Source: Microbispora triticiradicis (GTDB lineage: Bacteria > Actinomycetota > Actinomycetes > Streptosporangiales > Streptosporangiaceae). Taken from it: a stretch of 64,000 nucleotides of DNA. Location: the NCBI GenBank assembly GCA_003260025.2, contig QFZU02000071.1, positions 1 through 64,000 of the forward strand. Reading direction: 5' to 3'. The translations under genes were made by a program, and so were the position numbers. Below are positions 36,245-44,486 of the stretch, in pieces (the stretch's first letter is position 1; each line of letters starts with the position of its first letter). The notes below the pieces were generated by a model that did no database searches, was not told where the DNA came from, and saw nothing but the letters and a program-made list of their open reading frames with translations.

Positions 36245-37044
36245 CAGACCCCTACGTCGCGCCGTTCGAAGGCGAGCAGCGCCGTCATGAGCAGCACGGC
36301 CGTCGCACCCAGCAGGACAAGGTAGTCCCCGTACGGCCAGCCCTGGTAAAGGGGGCGTCCATCGAGGTAGTAGTGGACGGGCGTGAGCCAGCGCAGCCAG
36401 GAGAGGGCGTCGACGCTCCGGCCCATGGTCTCCACGATGTACCCGGCGACGCCCCAGACCCCGGCCACGGCGAGCGCGACCTGTTTGCGGCCGAACGCCG
36501 CGCCCACACACAGGACCAGCGTCCCGAAGAACAGCACGAGCAGGAACAACCCCGTGTGGGCGGCGAGTATGCGGCCGAACGGCACGCCCATGCCGGCGGC
36601 GGACGAGGCCCCGGCGGCGACCACCAGCGTCACCAGCGCCACGCCCAGCAGGCCGAGCGCCAGGGCCGTCCAGCGCTCCAGGAGCAGCCGCCGCCGGTCG
36701 AGCGGCAGCGTCAGCGTGAGCTCCAGCGTCTTGGCCTCCTCGGGGCCGGCCAGGGCCCGGTTGCCGAGGATCACGGCGCACATGGTGAACAGCAGCGGGC
36801 CCAGCAACTGGTAGGCGATCGCCTGCAGGTAGCCGGTGCCGGTCGCGATGTCGGACAAGCCGCCCATCAGGTCCCGGAGCGCGCCGGGATACTTGGCGAT
36901 CGCCTGCTTGGTGAACGTGTCGGGGTCCTTCATCATGCTCGCGTAGATCGAGATGTACATCCCGAGGAACGCGCACAGCCCGACCGTCCACCCGATGAGG
37001 GCGCGGCGGTACTCCCCCAGGGTCTTACGCACCAGCGTGGGCAT
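36244..37044 (-). CDS. ABC exporter permease
   Basis: 266 residues with six transmembrane segments, for example LIGWTVGLCAFLGMYISIYA, YQLLGPLLFTMCAVILG and LLVLFFGTLVLCVGA. It is an ABC-2-like permease partnered with the ATPase whose gene overlaps its start by 20 bp. The conserved GPEEAKTLELTLTLPLDR loop is typical of antibiotic or lipid exporters in actinomycetes. The substrate is unknown. Confidence 0.9.
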   Translation of the reverse strand: MPTLVRKTLGEYRRALIGWTVGLCAFLGMYISIYASMMKDPDTFTKQAIAKYPGALRDLMGGLSDIATGTGYLQAIAYQLLGPLLFTMCAVILGNRALAGPEEAKTLELTLTLPLDRRRLLLERWTALALGLLGVALVTLVVAAGASSAAGMGVPFGRILAAHTGLFLLVLFFGTLVLCVGAAFGRKQVALAVAGVWGVAGYIVETMGRSVDALSWLRWLTPVHYYLDGRPLYQGWPYGDYLVLLGATAVLLMTALLAFERRDVGV

Positions 37045-37933
37045 GCCGGGCCTCCTCCTCGCTGTAGTAGGTCAGGAAGATCTCCTCCAGGTCCGGCTCC
37101 GCGCTGACCAGGTGGACGACCGTGTGGCGGGCCGCCGCCTTGACCAGCGCGTCGGGCCGGCCGTCGATCGTGCACCGCAGGCTCGCCCCCTGCACGGTCA
37201 CGTCCCGTACGCCGGGGAGCCCCTCGAAGTCCTCCCTGGGGACCGGCGCGTCGAAGTGGAGCTCCACGTGCCGTACGGCCCGCTCGCGCAGCGCGGCGAT
37301 GTCCTCGACCGCGACGAGGCGCCCGGCGCGGACGATGCCCACCCGGTCGGCGACGTGCTCCACCTCGGCGAGCACGTGCGACGACATGAGGATCGTGCGG
37401 CCCGCCGTCCGCGCCTCCCGGACCATCGCCAGGAACTCCTGCTGCACCAGCGGGTCGAGGCCGCTCGTCGGCTCGTCCAGGATGAGCAGCTCGGGCTCGT
37501 GCATGAACGCCTGGATGAGCCCGACCTTCTGCTTGTTGCCCTTGGAGAGCCGGCCCATCCTGACCGACAGGTCGGCGTCCAGCCGTTCGGCCAGGTCGTC
37601 GATCCTGCCCCGGCTCACCCCTCCGCGTACGCCCGCGAGGAACCGGAGGTAGTCGCGGGCCCGTTCCCCGCCCTCCAGCGCCAGCTCGCCGGGCAGGTAA
37701 CCGATCCGGGCGCGGACCCGCGGGTCCCTGGTGCTCGCGCCGAAGACCGTGGCCCGGCCCGACGTCGGCCGGATCACGTCCAGGAGCAGCCGGATCGTCG
37801 TCGTCTTCCCGGCGCCGTTCGGGCCCAGGTAGCCGAACACCTCACCCGGACGGATGTCGAGGGTGAGGTCCTCCAGGCCCCGTCTCGTACCGTAGAACTT
37901 CGTCAGTCCTTCGGTCTCCACCACTGCTGTCAT
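37025..37933 (-). CDS. ABC exporter ATP-binding protein
   Basis: 302 residues. Walker A GPNGAGKTT, signature LSKGNKQKVGLIQAF (a variant of LSGGQ seen in this drug-exporter clade) and Walker B LLILDEPTSGLDP are in order, with the switch His in LMSSHVLAE. A C-terminal 80-residue extension is typical of the DRA family. It is the first gene of a three-gene unit with permease and PucR regulator. Confidence 0.94.
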   Translation of the reverse strand: MTAVVETEGLTKFYGTRRGLEDLTLDIRPGEVFGYLGPNGAGKTTTIRLLLDVIRPTSGRATVFGASTRDPRVRARIGYLPGELALEGGERARDYLRFLAGVRGGVSRGRIDDLAERLDADLSVRMGRLSKGNKQKVGLIQAFMHEPELLILDEPTSGLDPLVQQEFLAMVREARTAGRTILMSSHVLAEVEHVADRVGIVRAGRLVAVEDIAALRERAVRHVELHFDAPVPREDFEGLPGVRDVTVQGASLRCTIDGRPDALVKAAARHTVVHLVSAEPDLEEIFLTYYSEEEARHAHAGA

Positions 37934-38038
37934 GCCGCAATGGTGGACCTCCGGCCCGGCGCCGGGGTATGCCCTCTTCCGGACACCTGGCGATCTCGTC
38001 CCTTCCCGGCTTCGGCAACGACGCCGATCAGAGGCCGG

Positions 38039-38428
38039 TCATACGGGCGGCACGCCACAGGTCGTGGAGCCGGGCAGGAGGTGGCGGTAGCGCGACACCA
38101 GCTGGTAGCCCGCCTCGGCGGCCCAGCTCACCGGCGGCGCGAGCATCACGCGGCCGAGCGCGCGCCAGGCGGCGTGCGGCTGCACCGCGAGCATCACCCC
38201 GATGGCCCGCGCGCCGTGCGCACGCAGCCCTCCCGGGCCCAGGAGCTGCACGGACGTCATGACCTCCTCGCGGGTCAGCCCCGCCGCGCCGAGGTCGAGC
38301 CCCTGCCACGCCCGTACGGCGGGCATGTAGGGCAGGAACCGGTGCCCGGCGTTCACGCACGTCTGGCAGAAGGCGCAGTCGCCGTCGAAGACCAGCAGGA
38401 TGCGGTTGTCTCCGCTTTCTCCGCCCAT
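38039..38428 (-). CDS. DCC1-like thiol-disulfide oxidoreductase family protein
   Basis: 129 residues. The DUF393/DCC signature FDGDCAFCQTCV lies near the N-terminus, and the helical remainder includes ARAIGVMLAVQPHAAWRALG. Family members are small thioredoxin-like proteins named for the DxxCxxC motif, usually of unknown partner. ATG at 38428 places the motif at the usual distance; an ATG 11 codons earlier is possible. It lies 10 bp downstream of the micro-membrane protein, probably in one transcript with cobD. Confidence 0.88.
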   Translation of the reverse strand: MGGESGDNRILLVFDGDCAFCQTCVNAGHRFLPYMPAVRAWQGLDLGAAGLTREEVMTSVQLLGPGGLRAHGARAIGVMLAVQPHAAWRALGRVMLAPPVSWAAEAGYQLVSRYRHLLPGSTTCGVPPV

Positions 38429-38438
38429 GCGATCGAAC

Positions 38439-38588
38439 CTACCAATCCTGGGACGGATCATTCCGGTCGCGTGGTGGCGGCGGCGCGGGCCGCCGCGACG
38501 CGCGCACCGCCAGCACGGCGACCACGATCACCGCGACCGCGACGCTGAAGACGACCGCGAAGACCAGCAGCAGGACGAGCAGGGTCAT
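38439..38588 (-). CDS. 49-residue single-pass membrane protein
   Basis: The ATG overlaps the cobD stop (ATGA), so it is translationally coupled. Residues 2-30 are one hydrophobic helix (LLVLLLVFAVVFSVAVAVI), followed by a basic stop-transfer and a Pro/Arg tail ending DRNDPSQDW. No known domain. It could be an accessory subunit for membrane-bound CobD (inference). Confidence 0.65.
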   Translation of the reverse strand: MTLLVLLLVFAVVFSVAVAVIVVAVLAVRASRRPAPPPPRDRNDPSQDW

Positions 38589-39553
38589 CGCCGGCCCTTT
38601 CGACGGGCCCGTGCGCGGGCCAGGCGCGCGGCGACGGCGAGGCCTGCCGAGGCGTACGACACCGCGCGCGCCAGCCGTACGGACCGGGGGATGTCGGCGA
38701 CGGCCGGGCGGGGACCGTCGCCCAGCTCCGGGCGGTGCTCCACCCTGCCACCGTAGTCGTTCGCCCCGCCGAGCCGTACGCCGAGGGCGCCGGCGAAGGC
38801 GGCCTCGCAGCGCCCGGAGTTGGGGCTGGGGTGGCGGTGCCCGTCCCGTCGGAGTACGGCGGCCGCGCGGCGCGGGGAGCCGCCCACCAGACCGGCGAGA
38901 CCGGTGGTGAGCAGCGCGGTCAGCCGGGCGGGCAGGTAGTTGGCCACGTCGTCCAGCCGGGCCGAGGCCCAGCCGAACCGCGCGTAGCGCGGCGACCGGT
39001 GGCCCACCATCGCGTCGAGCGTGTTCACCGCGCGGTAGCCGAGCAGACCGGGCACGCCGAGGACGGCGCCCCACACGAGCGGCGCGACGACGGCGTCCGA
39101 GGTGTTCTCCGCGATCGACTCGACGGTGCCCCGCGCCAGTTCGGCGGCGTCGAGACCGGACGGGTCGCGCCCGCACAGGTGCGGAAGGCGGGCGCGGGCG
39201 GCGGCCAGGTCGCCGTCCTCCAGCGAGCGGGCCATCAGCGCGCCCTCCTTCGCGAGGGTCGTGCCGCCCAGGACCGCCCAGGTGGCGGCGGCGGTGACGG
39301 CGGCCCGCGCGACCGGGCTCGTCCGGGTCGCCCGGTCCGCGATCACCCCGATGGCCGTCGCGGCCCCGACGCAGATGGTCGTGTAAGCGACCCCCGCCAC
39401 CCGCGAATCCCGATATATCAGCTTTTCGAGGGCGGCGGCCCGGCTGCCGAACACCGCCACCGGGTGACCCCGCCGGGGGTCGCCGAGGAGGGCGTCGATC
39501 GCCGCCCCGGCCAGCAGCCCCGCCGCCGTGGCACCGTCCATGATCCGGATCAC
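38585..39553 (-). CDS. cobD: adenosylcobinamide-phosphate synthase
   Basis: 322 residues, a membrane enzyme of the CobD/CbiB family. Signatures are DALLGDPRRGHPVAVFG, GTVESIAENTSDAVVAPL, RAVNTLDAMVGHRSPRYA and SPNSGRCEAAFAGALGVRLGG. It joins cobyric acid with an aminopropanol derivative in cobalamin synthesis. It is separated from cobT/cysG by about 12 kb. It carries the 49-residue membrane protein and a DCC protein downstream. Confidence 0.95.
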   Translation of the reverse strand: MIRIMDGATAAGLLAGAAIDALLGDPRRGHPVAVFGSRAAALEKLIYRDSRVAGVAYTTICVGAATAIGVIADRATRTSPVARAAVTAAATWAVLGGTTLAKEGALMARSLEDGDLAAARARLPHLCGRDPSGLDAAELARGTVESIAENTSDAVVAPLVWGAVLGVPGLLGYRAVNTLDAMVGHRSPRYARFGWASARLDDVANYLPARLTALLTTGLAGLVGGSPRRAAAVLRRDGHRHPSPNSGRCEAAFAGALGVRLGGANDYGGRVEHRPELGDGPRPAVADIPRSVRLARAVSYASAGLAVAARLARARARRKGRR

Positions 39554-39667
39554 GCACGCATTCTTCCGCAGCCCTCGTGCGCCGCCCCCGCCGGGGCGCA
39601 GGGGTGGCCGGCGTGCTTCGCGAGGTGATGGGTCGCGGGGCCGGGCGGCGGGCCTCGTCGTGCGCGG

Positions 39668-39760
39668 CGTTCAGGACGCGGGCGTCCGGGGCGCGTTCAG
39701 GACCCGGACATGCGGGCGCGATTCAGGACGCGGGCGTGCGGGGCGCGCTCAGGACGCTGA
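39668..39760. repeat. 26-bp direct repeats at a gene 3' end
   Basis: About three and a half degenerate copies of a unit beginning CGTTCAGGACGCGGGCG, the last reaching into the final codons of the phosphotransferase. They lie in the 195-bp gap between cobD (start) and the phosphotransferase (end). No coding sense was seen. Confidence 0.6.
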
Positions 39761-40591
39761 TTCGGCGACCGGACCCGGGATCCCCGCGTCGCCGAGGAGG
39801 TGGTCCTGGAGCGCCTCCTCGTTGGCGTCCAGCCAGGCGGCGGCGCGCCTGATCCGGCCGCCCGCGCCGTCGGCCCACATCCGCGCCCAGCCGCCGCCCT
39901 GCGTGCGGGCCCGGTCCCGCATCAGCTCGTACGACCGGCCGAACCGCGTCCGCGCCGTCTCCACCAGCCTCAGCCGGTCGTGCGCCGGCAGGCCGTACGC
40001 GTCGCAGAACAGCCGCACCCGGGCCGCCGCGTCCAGGGACCGCTGCGCGGGGTCCCGGTCGACCGGGTCGGCGAGCGGGGCCCAGTGCCGCAGCGTCGTC
40101 ACCACGTCGAACAACCGCGTCGTCGGCCTGGCCATGTCGAAGTCGATCAGCGCGTACGGCACGGGCCCGGCACCGGGCCGGTCGCGGAAGACCACGTTGG
40201 CCGGGGTCACGTCGCAGTGGCCCACGAGTTCGGGCGAGCCCTCGGGCTCCGAGCCGTCCTCCCACGTCGCGCCGGGAGGAGGGCCGAACGACGCCGCCGC
40301 GTCGTGCAGGCGCCGCAGCAGCAGGGCCAGCGCGGTCAGCGCCGCCTCGCTCACCGCGTACGCCGGAAGCGGGCGCGCGGGCACCATGCCCTCGATGTAG
40401 GTGAGGATCGCCCTGCCCCGCTCGTCGATCCCGAGGAACCGGGGCGCCCGGTCGAACCCGGCGGCCTCCAGATGCCGCAACAACGCGTGGACGGACGGCG
40501 ACGAGGGCCGCATCGGCCGCCGTACCGTCGCCCCTACCCGTACGAGTCCCTCGGAGACGTCTCCGACGAGTGGGATCTCACGTACGGCCAT
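39749..40591 (-). CDS. aminoglycoside-phosphotransferase-like kinase
   Basis: 280 residues of the APH/choline-kinase fold. The Brenner motif is HCDVTPANVVF (catalytic Asp) and the metal-binding segment is ALIDFDMARP. The N-lobe is short. Substrates in this family range from aminoglycosides to homoserine and small alcohols; I cannot choose. Its start overlaps the end of the NTF2-like gene by 14 bp on the same strand. Confidence 0.88.
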   Translation of the reverse strand: MAVREIPLVGDVSEGLVRVGATVRRPMRPSSPSVHALLRHLEAAGFDRAPRFLGIDERGRAILTYIEGMVPARPLPAYAVSEAALTALALLLRRLHDAAASFGPPPGATWEDGSEPEGSPELVGHCDVTPANVVFRDRPGAGPVPYALIDFDMARPTTRLFDVVTTLRHWAPLADPVDRDPAQRSLDAAARVRLFCDAYGLPAHDRLRLVETARTRFGRSYELMRDRARTQGGGWARMWADGAGGRIRRAAAWLDANEEALQDHLLGDAGIPGPVAESAS

Positions 40592-41126
40592 GCCGACGCA
40601 GTTTAACCACCAGATTTCCGTTGCGAGGGGAAAGCCGCCGGATTTCTTCCGTCCGTGGCGGCCCGTGCTTCCCAGCGGAATGGTCGCGCGCGTCGGGTTG
40701 GAGCCTTATCAGTCCGAAACCGAGCTGGCTGTAGAGCTCCAGCTGGTCGAAATACTCACGGTGCGTCTGGATCTTGTCGCCCTGGACGAAGGACGAGCAG
40801 GTGGCACGGAGCGTGATGCGGCAGCCCGTTCCGCCTATCTCCTGCCCGTCGGGCAGCAGGAGAGGCCCCATGTGAGTGCCGGTATAGGTCCACTCGGTGA
40901 CAGCCGGGTTCTCGCAGTCGCCGAGCTCGAACCAGGCCATCGCGTGAAAGTCCGGGAACCCCGTGAAGAACTGCTCATATATCCACGCGATCTGGTCATG
41001 TCCCTCGGCCATACCGGACGGTCCCACGTACACGGCGTCCAGGCTGTAGCAGGAGAGAATCCCCGGTATGTCATGAGCGTTGATCGCTTCGGCCAGCCGG
41101 TGCTTGAGGTCCCAGAAGGTAGACAT
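40578..41126 (-). CDS. SnoaL/NTF2-like protein
   Basis: 182 residues from an ATG with GGAGG five bases upstream. Residues 1-140 are an NTF2-like cone fold (DLKHRLAEAINAHDIPGILS, YTGTHMGPLLLPDG). The last about 40 residues are basic and unlike the family, ending in the overlap with the phosphotransferase start. It is probably an ester-cyclase-like or ligand-binding protein. The tail may be a read-on product after loss of the original stop. Confidence 0.8.
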   Translation of the reverse strand: MSTFWDLKHRLAEAINAHDIPGILSCYSLDAVYVGPSGMAEGHDQIAWIYEQFFTGFPDFHAMAWFELGDCENPAVTEWTYTGTHMGPLLLPDGQEIGGTGCRITLRATCSSFVQGDKIQTHREYFDQLELYSQLGFGLIRLQPDARDHSAGKHGPPRTEEIRRLSPRNGNLVVKLRRHGRT

Positions 41127-41291
41127 CACACCTCCACTTCCGCAGGGCTGCGTCTTCACGGTACCCACGGGTCGAACAGCGGCCGATCGGGTGAACGTCA
41201 TGTCACCACCACAAACGACGCGGCGACCTCCGTGTTCTCCCAACCGGGCGCCAAGGGCCGCGTGTGCCCCGGCGGTTCACCGGCCGCTCTG

Positions 41292-42290
41292 TCAGATCCG
41301 GTCGCCCGGCGAGAGCCGGGCGTGCGCCTCGCGTGCGCGGCGCTCCGCCGTGGCCGCGGTGTACCGCTGGACCATCGCCAGGGAGTTCCAGCCCCCCACA
41401 CGCATCAGATCGAGTGGATCGCCGCCAGCGTCCAGGAAGGACGTCGCCATCGTCGTACGGAAGCGGTGCGTGTGGACACCAGGGATGCCGGCCTCGTCGG
41501 CCCGGCGCTTCAGCATCTGCAGAATGCCGGTCGTCGTGAGCCTCCGGTCCCCGCCGGCCGCCGTACGGCCGCGCTCGGGCAGCCACAGCCACGGGCTGCC
41601 GGCGTGACCGTGCCGCGCCCGGGCGCGGAGATAGCGGTCGATCGCCGCGGCGGTCTTCCGGCCGATGGGAGCCAGGTGCGTCCGCCCGCCCTTGAGGCGG
41701 ATGCGCAGGACATGCTGGGGCAGGAACACGTCGGTCAGCTCGGGGTCGTCGGGGTGGTAGCGCAGCCCTGCCAGTCCCGATCCGCGCAAGCCGTTGTCGA
41801 GCAGCACCCGCATGATCGCCGTATCGCGCCGATCCTTGAAGGCGGTGCCCGAGCACGTCTTGAGCATGAGCCGCAGTTCGTCCTCGGTGAGGGGCTCGAC
41901 CGGCCGGGTCACGACGGCCGGCGCGGCGACTCCGGCCATCGGCGAGGCGTCGAGCTCGTCCTCGTCGACCAGCCACTTGAACAGGACACGGAGGTTGCGG
42001 AAGTGCTTGTGGGCGTCACCAGCGCTGCGTGACCGCGTCTCGCCACAGGGACATGGCCGGGTCTGCCCGTCGTCGAGCCAGCAGCCGTGCAGGCGGGCGG
42101 AGAAGAAGGCCCGCACGTGCTGAGCACGGATCTTTTCCAGCTGCCCGGGCATGTCATGCTTGTCCAGGTACTCGATCAGGAGACGCGCGGAGTAGAGGTA
42201 GCTCGTGATCGTGCCGGGTGCGAGCTTCTCACCTTCGAGTGCCAGCTTCCACGACGGGACCAGGTCTCGCAGGAGTGGGGATCTACCCAT
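41292..42290 (-). CDS. tyrosine-type site-specific recombinase (integrase)
   Basis: 332 residues with a complete catalytic set: Arg169 (NGLRGSGL), His275 and Arg278 (HRFRT), Trp301 (GGW) and Tyr310 (QRYTAA). The SAM-like N-terminal DNA-binding domain covers 1-125. It contains an odd Cys cluster (C70, C80, C82) that could hold a metal. The gene reads away from tRNA-Arg(TCT), whose 5' end is 97 bp upstream. No excisionase or transfer genes are seen, so it is probably the surviving gene of a decayed element. Confidence 0.92.
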   Translation of the reverse strand: MGRSPLLRDLVPSWKLALEGEKLAPGTITSYLYSARLLIEYLDKHDMPGQLEKIRAQHVRAFFSARLHGCWLDDGQTRPCPCGETRSRSAGDAHKHFRNLRVLFKWLVDEDELDASPMAGVAAPAVVTRPVEPLTEDELRLMLKTCSGTAFKDRRDTAIMRVLLDNGLRGSGLAGLRYHPDDPELTDVFLPQHVLRIRLKGGRTHLAPIGRKTAAAIDRYLRARARHGHAGSPWLWLPERGRTAAGGDRRLTTTGILQMLKRRADEAGIPGVHTHRFRTTMATSFLDAGGDPLDLMRVGGWNSLAMVQRYTAATAERRAREAHARLSPGDRI

Positions 42291-42338
42291 GGGGAAAGCT
42301 CCAAATCCGATGCTGTTTCATCGGTGTGCGGCTATGCT

Positions 42339-42363
42339 ACCTTAGGCCAAGGTAACCAACCTT
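42339..42363. repeat. three alternating half-sites between integrase and tRNA
   Basis: ACCTT-5 bp-AAGGT-5 bp-ACCTT, so half-sites repeat every 10 bp on one DNA face. The stretch is AT-richer than its surroundings. It is a plausible binding array for the integrase or a regulator, or part of the tRNA promoter region. Confidence 0.4.
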
Positions 42364-42386
42364 GCAGGTCATCCCCAAAAAAACTG

Positions 42387-42460
42387 GCGCCCTTAGCTCA
42401 GCTGGATAGAGCATCGGACTTCTAATCCGACGGTCGGGGGTTCGAATCCCTCAGGGCGCG
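42387..42460 (+). tRNA. tRNA-Arg (anticodon TCT)
   Basis: 74 bases forming a full cloverleaf: acceptor GCGCCCT paired with AGGGCGC, D-arm TAGCTCAGCTGGATAGAGC, anticodon loop CTTCTAA with TCT anticodon, T-arm GGGGGTTCGAATCCC. CCA is not encoded. It reads AGA codons, rare in such a GC-rich genome. It is a common integration target in actinomycetes, and an integrase lies next to it. Confidence 0.97.
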
Positions 42461-42504
42461 CTCCTCTCCCGGCCCATTCGGCCTCCGAACCGGCATGCGC
42501 TCGA

Positions 42505-42705
42505 TCACGCATGCAGCCGTACGCCCCAATAGCCGTGGGATATACGCGGGATGATGCCGGACGCGTCTCCGCAGGTCTGCTCATGGATTTCACGAGCTGC
42601 CGAAAGGATTTGGAGCTCCGCCAAACCGCGTCTGGTTCCCAGGCCGGGGACGTGACACCATGCGTTCGTGACCACCCGAAAGGCTGATGCCGCGTAGACG
42701 GCCAA
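42505..42705 (-). CDS. small hypothetical protein
   Basis: A 66-residue frame whose second half reads like real protein (RGLAELQILSAAREIHEQ, then IIPRISHGYWGVRLHA). No family is recognised. It overlaps the start of the plus-strand hypothetical by 19 bp, and I see no strong ribosome site. It may be a decayed gene of the accessory region. Confidence 0.35.
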   Translation of the reverse strand: MAVYAASAFRVVTNAWCHVPGLGTRRGLAELQILSAAREIHEQTCGDASGIIPRISHGYWGVRLHA

Positions 42706-43112
42706 GCGCGCTGCGTGCGCGGCTCTGGGTCAATCGGCGGCACTACCGCCCAGCTCCCAAGATCCCGACATTGTCGAGCCGGACCTGTGCCGCCATCGCT
42801 CGCATAGAGCAACAGCGTCTCCGGCCCGGCGCCATCGTCGACGCGTTCGCCGAGTACGAACATTTCGTCCGGCAACCCGGCCGACATCTCTACCTTCCCA
42901 ACGTGGGATGTCCATGCTGCGATCCGAAAAACGCCCGAGACACTCTGGAGTACACGCTCCGACGCCTGCCGGCTATTGAACGCGCAGAGCTTGCATGGCT
43001 CGTAACGAGGCTGGATCAGGAATTCCGCCGACGAACCATCCCAGAGCCGCACCCGCACGTACTCCCACGACAACCTGGTGCATGGTGGTACTACCGGATC
43101 TCTGAACTCTGA
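42687..43112 (+). CDS. hypothetical protein with a CPCC motif
   Basis: 141 residues. The first 30 are basic. The centre has VDAFAEYEHFVRQPGRHLY, then GCPCCDPKNARDTLEYTLRR and LAWLVTRLDQEFRRRT. The coding character is good and the CPCC-like pair may bind zinc. I recognise a small actinomycete protein type but no function. It lies in the accessory region just after the tRNA. Confidence 0.7.
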   Translation: MPRRRPSALRARLWVNRRHYRPAPKIPTLSSRTCAAIARIEQQRLRPGAIVDAFAEYEHFVRQPGRHLYLPNVGCPCCDPKNARDTLEYTLRRLPAIERAELAWLVTRLDQEFRRRTIPEPHPHVLPRQPGAWWYYRISEL

Positions 43113-43252
43113 TCTAGTCAGGACATGGCGCAAGGGTCCCGATGTGAGCCGAAACCCCTGCGTTCATTCACCCGCTCGGGCGGCCAGCATGCGGCTGGAG
43201 GCACGGCCACCAGCGACTATGGCCGCCGGAACGCGTATGGCACACTCCGCGC

Positions 43253-43582
43253 ATGGAGTGGAGCCGAGCCCATCACGCGGTCGAACATGAGGACCTACCG
43301 GCGCTTCGCGACCTGCTCGACGACGGCCACGACGTTCAGGACTCCGACATGCATGGGTGGAGCCTGCTGCATCACGCCATAGATGTCGAGATCGACGGGC
43401 ACCAGCAGACCGGCGAGCCTCTACATGTAGATGTCACGGCGTACCTTCTCACTCGTGGCGCCGACCCCTTGGCCCCATCCCGCCGTCACGGAACTCCCCT
43501 CCAGATGGCAGAGAATCGCGGCCACTGGCTTGCCACTGAGTTGATTCAGACCTGGCTGGCACGAGGGAGCAAACCAAAATAA
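43253..43582 (+). CDS. ankyrin-repeat protein
   Basis: 109 residues, about three ankyrin repeats: AVEHEDLPALRDLLDDGHDV, then GWSLLHHAIDVEIDG and YLLTRGADPLAPSRRHGTPLQMA. It is a protein-interaction module with no catalytic part. It sits among small genes typical of toxin-immunity or islet DNA and may itself act as an immunity-like binding protein (inference). Confidence 0.82.
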   Translation: MEWSRAHHAVEHEDLPALRDLLDDGHDVQDSDMHGWSLLHHAIDVEIDGHQQTGEPLHVDVTAYLLTRGADPLAPSRRHGTPLQMAENRGHWLATELIQTWLARGSKPK

Positions 43583-43694
43583 CGGAAATGCCCTCGGCGG
43601 GACGCTCCGACTCCGAGGTGATCAGGAAGGCGAGGTGCGGGGCCTCGTCCCTCTATGCTGCGGTACGGCAGGATGATCAGAGAAAGGCCGGGAC

Positions 43695-43916
43695 ATGTCC
43701 GAGCGAATCACCTGGACCATGCACCACTTCTCTCAGGCCAACCCGAAAGGCCATCAGCAAGGAGATGTACCGGCGCTTCTCCGTAGAGTCGCCGACAGCA
43801 TCAAGGACCTTGGGGACGTCGAGGTCCATGACCTGATCATGCACACAGAGATCACGGCCGAAGGTTCTTGGCCGAGCCTCACCGTGTACTTCGATTACAA
43901 AGCCGACGAGCCCTAA
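43695..43916 (+). CDS. small conserved hypothetical protein
   Basis: 73 residues: MSERITWTMHHFSQANPKG, then ALLRRVADSIKDLGDVEVHD and a final beta strand WPSLTVYFDY. The pattern fits a compact alpha/beta protein found as single genes in many actinomycetes. No function is known to me. A GGACATG context offers a modest ribosome site. Confidence 0.7.
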   Translation: MSERITWTMHHFSQANPKGHQQGDVPALLRRVADSIKDLGDVEVHDLIMHTEITAEGSWPSLTVYFDYKADEP

Positions 43917-44062
43917 CTGCGCCCCTGCTCCTGCCGGTCGTACACTTAGCGTGCCATCAGGCTGGGAAACGAGGGGCAACCACGGTCTCCCAGGTCAACA
44001 CCCCCAACAGCCGTGATCTATGCACAGCCCAGGCTGACAGCGCGGACTCCCTTACGGTCCGA

Positions 44063-44377
44063 TCAGATGGAGCCAGTGCTCGCTGGAGTTGTCGCGAACT
44101 TCTCGAACTCAGCGACCATTTCGGCCAGGTTGCCGGGACCACACGCGCCCTGGAACAGCCTGCCGTCGCTTCGGATGTGGATCCAGTCGTCCTCAGTCCG
44201 GTCGAGGGATCGCCAGTCGAAGGCGCGGCCCTCAAGATCGGTTCCGACGAGATCCACCGCTATGCGCCACCCAGGGTTGTCGAGCGTATCGATCGTGACG
44301 CCATAGGCGTGCTCCCATTCGTCGTCGCACTGAGCGGCATACCACCGCTGCAGGAAGCCGAATGGATCACCAGTCAT
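44063..44377 (-). CDS. Imm53 family immunity protein
   Basis: 104 residues. The start FGFLQRWYAAQCDDEWEHAYG and the central IDTLDNPGWRIAVDLVGT match the Imm53 family, which neutralises polymorphic toxins in contact-dependent or secreted systems. No toxin gene with a matching C-terminal domain lies nearby, so it is an orphan immunity gene. Such orphans are kept as defence against neighbours' toxins. Confidence 0.82.
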   Translation of the reverse strand: MTGDPFGFLQRWYAAQCDDEWEHAYGVTIDTLDNPGWRIAVDLVGTDLEGRAFDWRSLDRTEDDWIHIRSDGRLFQGACGPGNLAEMVAEFEKFATTPASTGSI

Positions 44378-44486
44378 CGTGGCACCTCAGCACAAGGAAT
44401 ATTTACTGAACGGTCTTCGCCGTCAACCGTCCTTCGTCATCCGGTTCAGCAGCGCAGAGAGCGTGTGACCTCGCGACGCGAGGCAG

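Noticed and set aside
42393-43133. Minus-strand frame running through the tRNA gene
   Set aside because: Its end (GFEPPTVGLEV...) is the well-known antisense translation of a tRNA, so it is not a protein gene.
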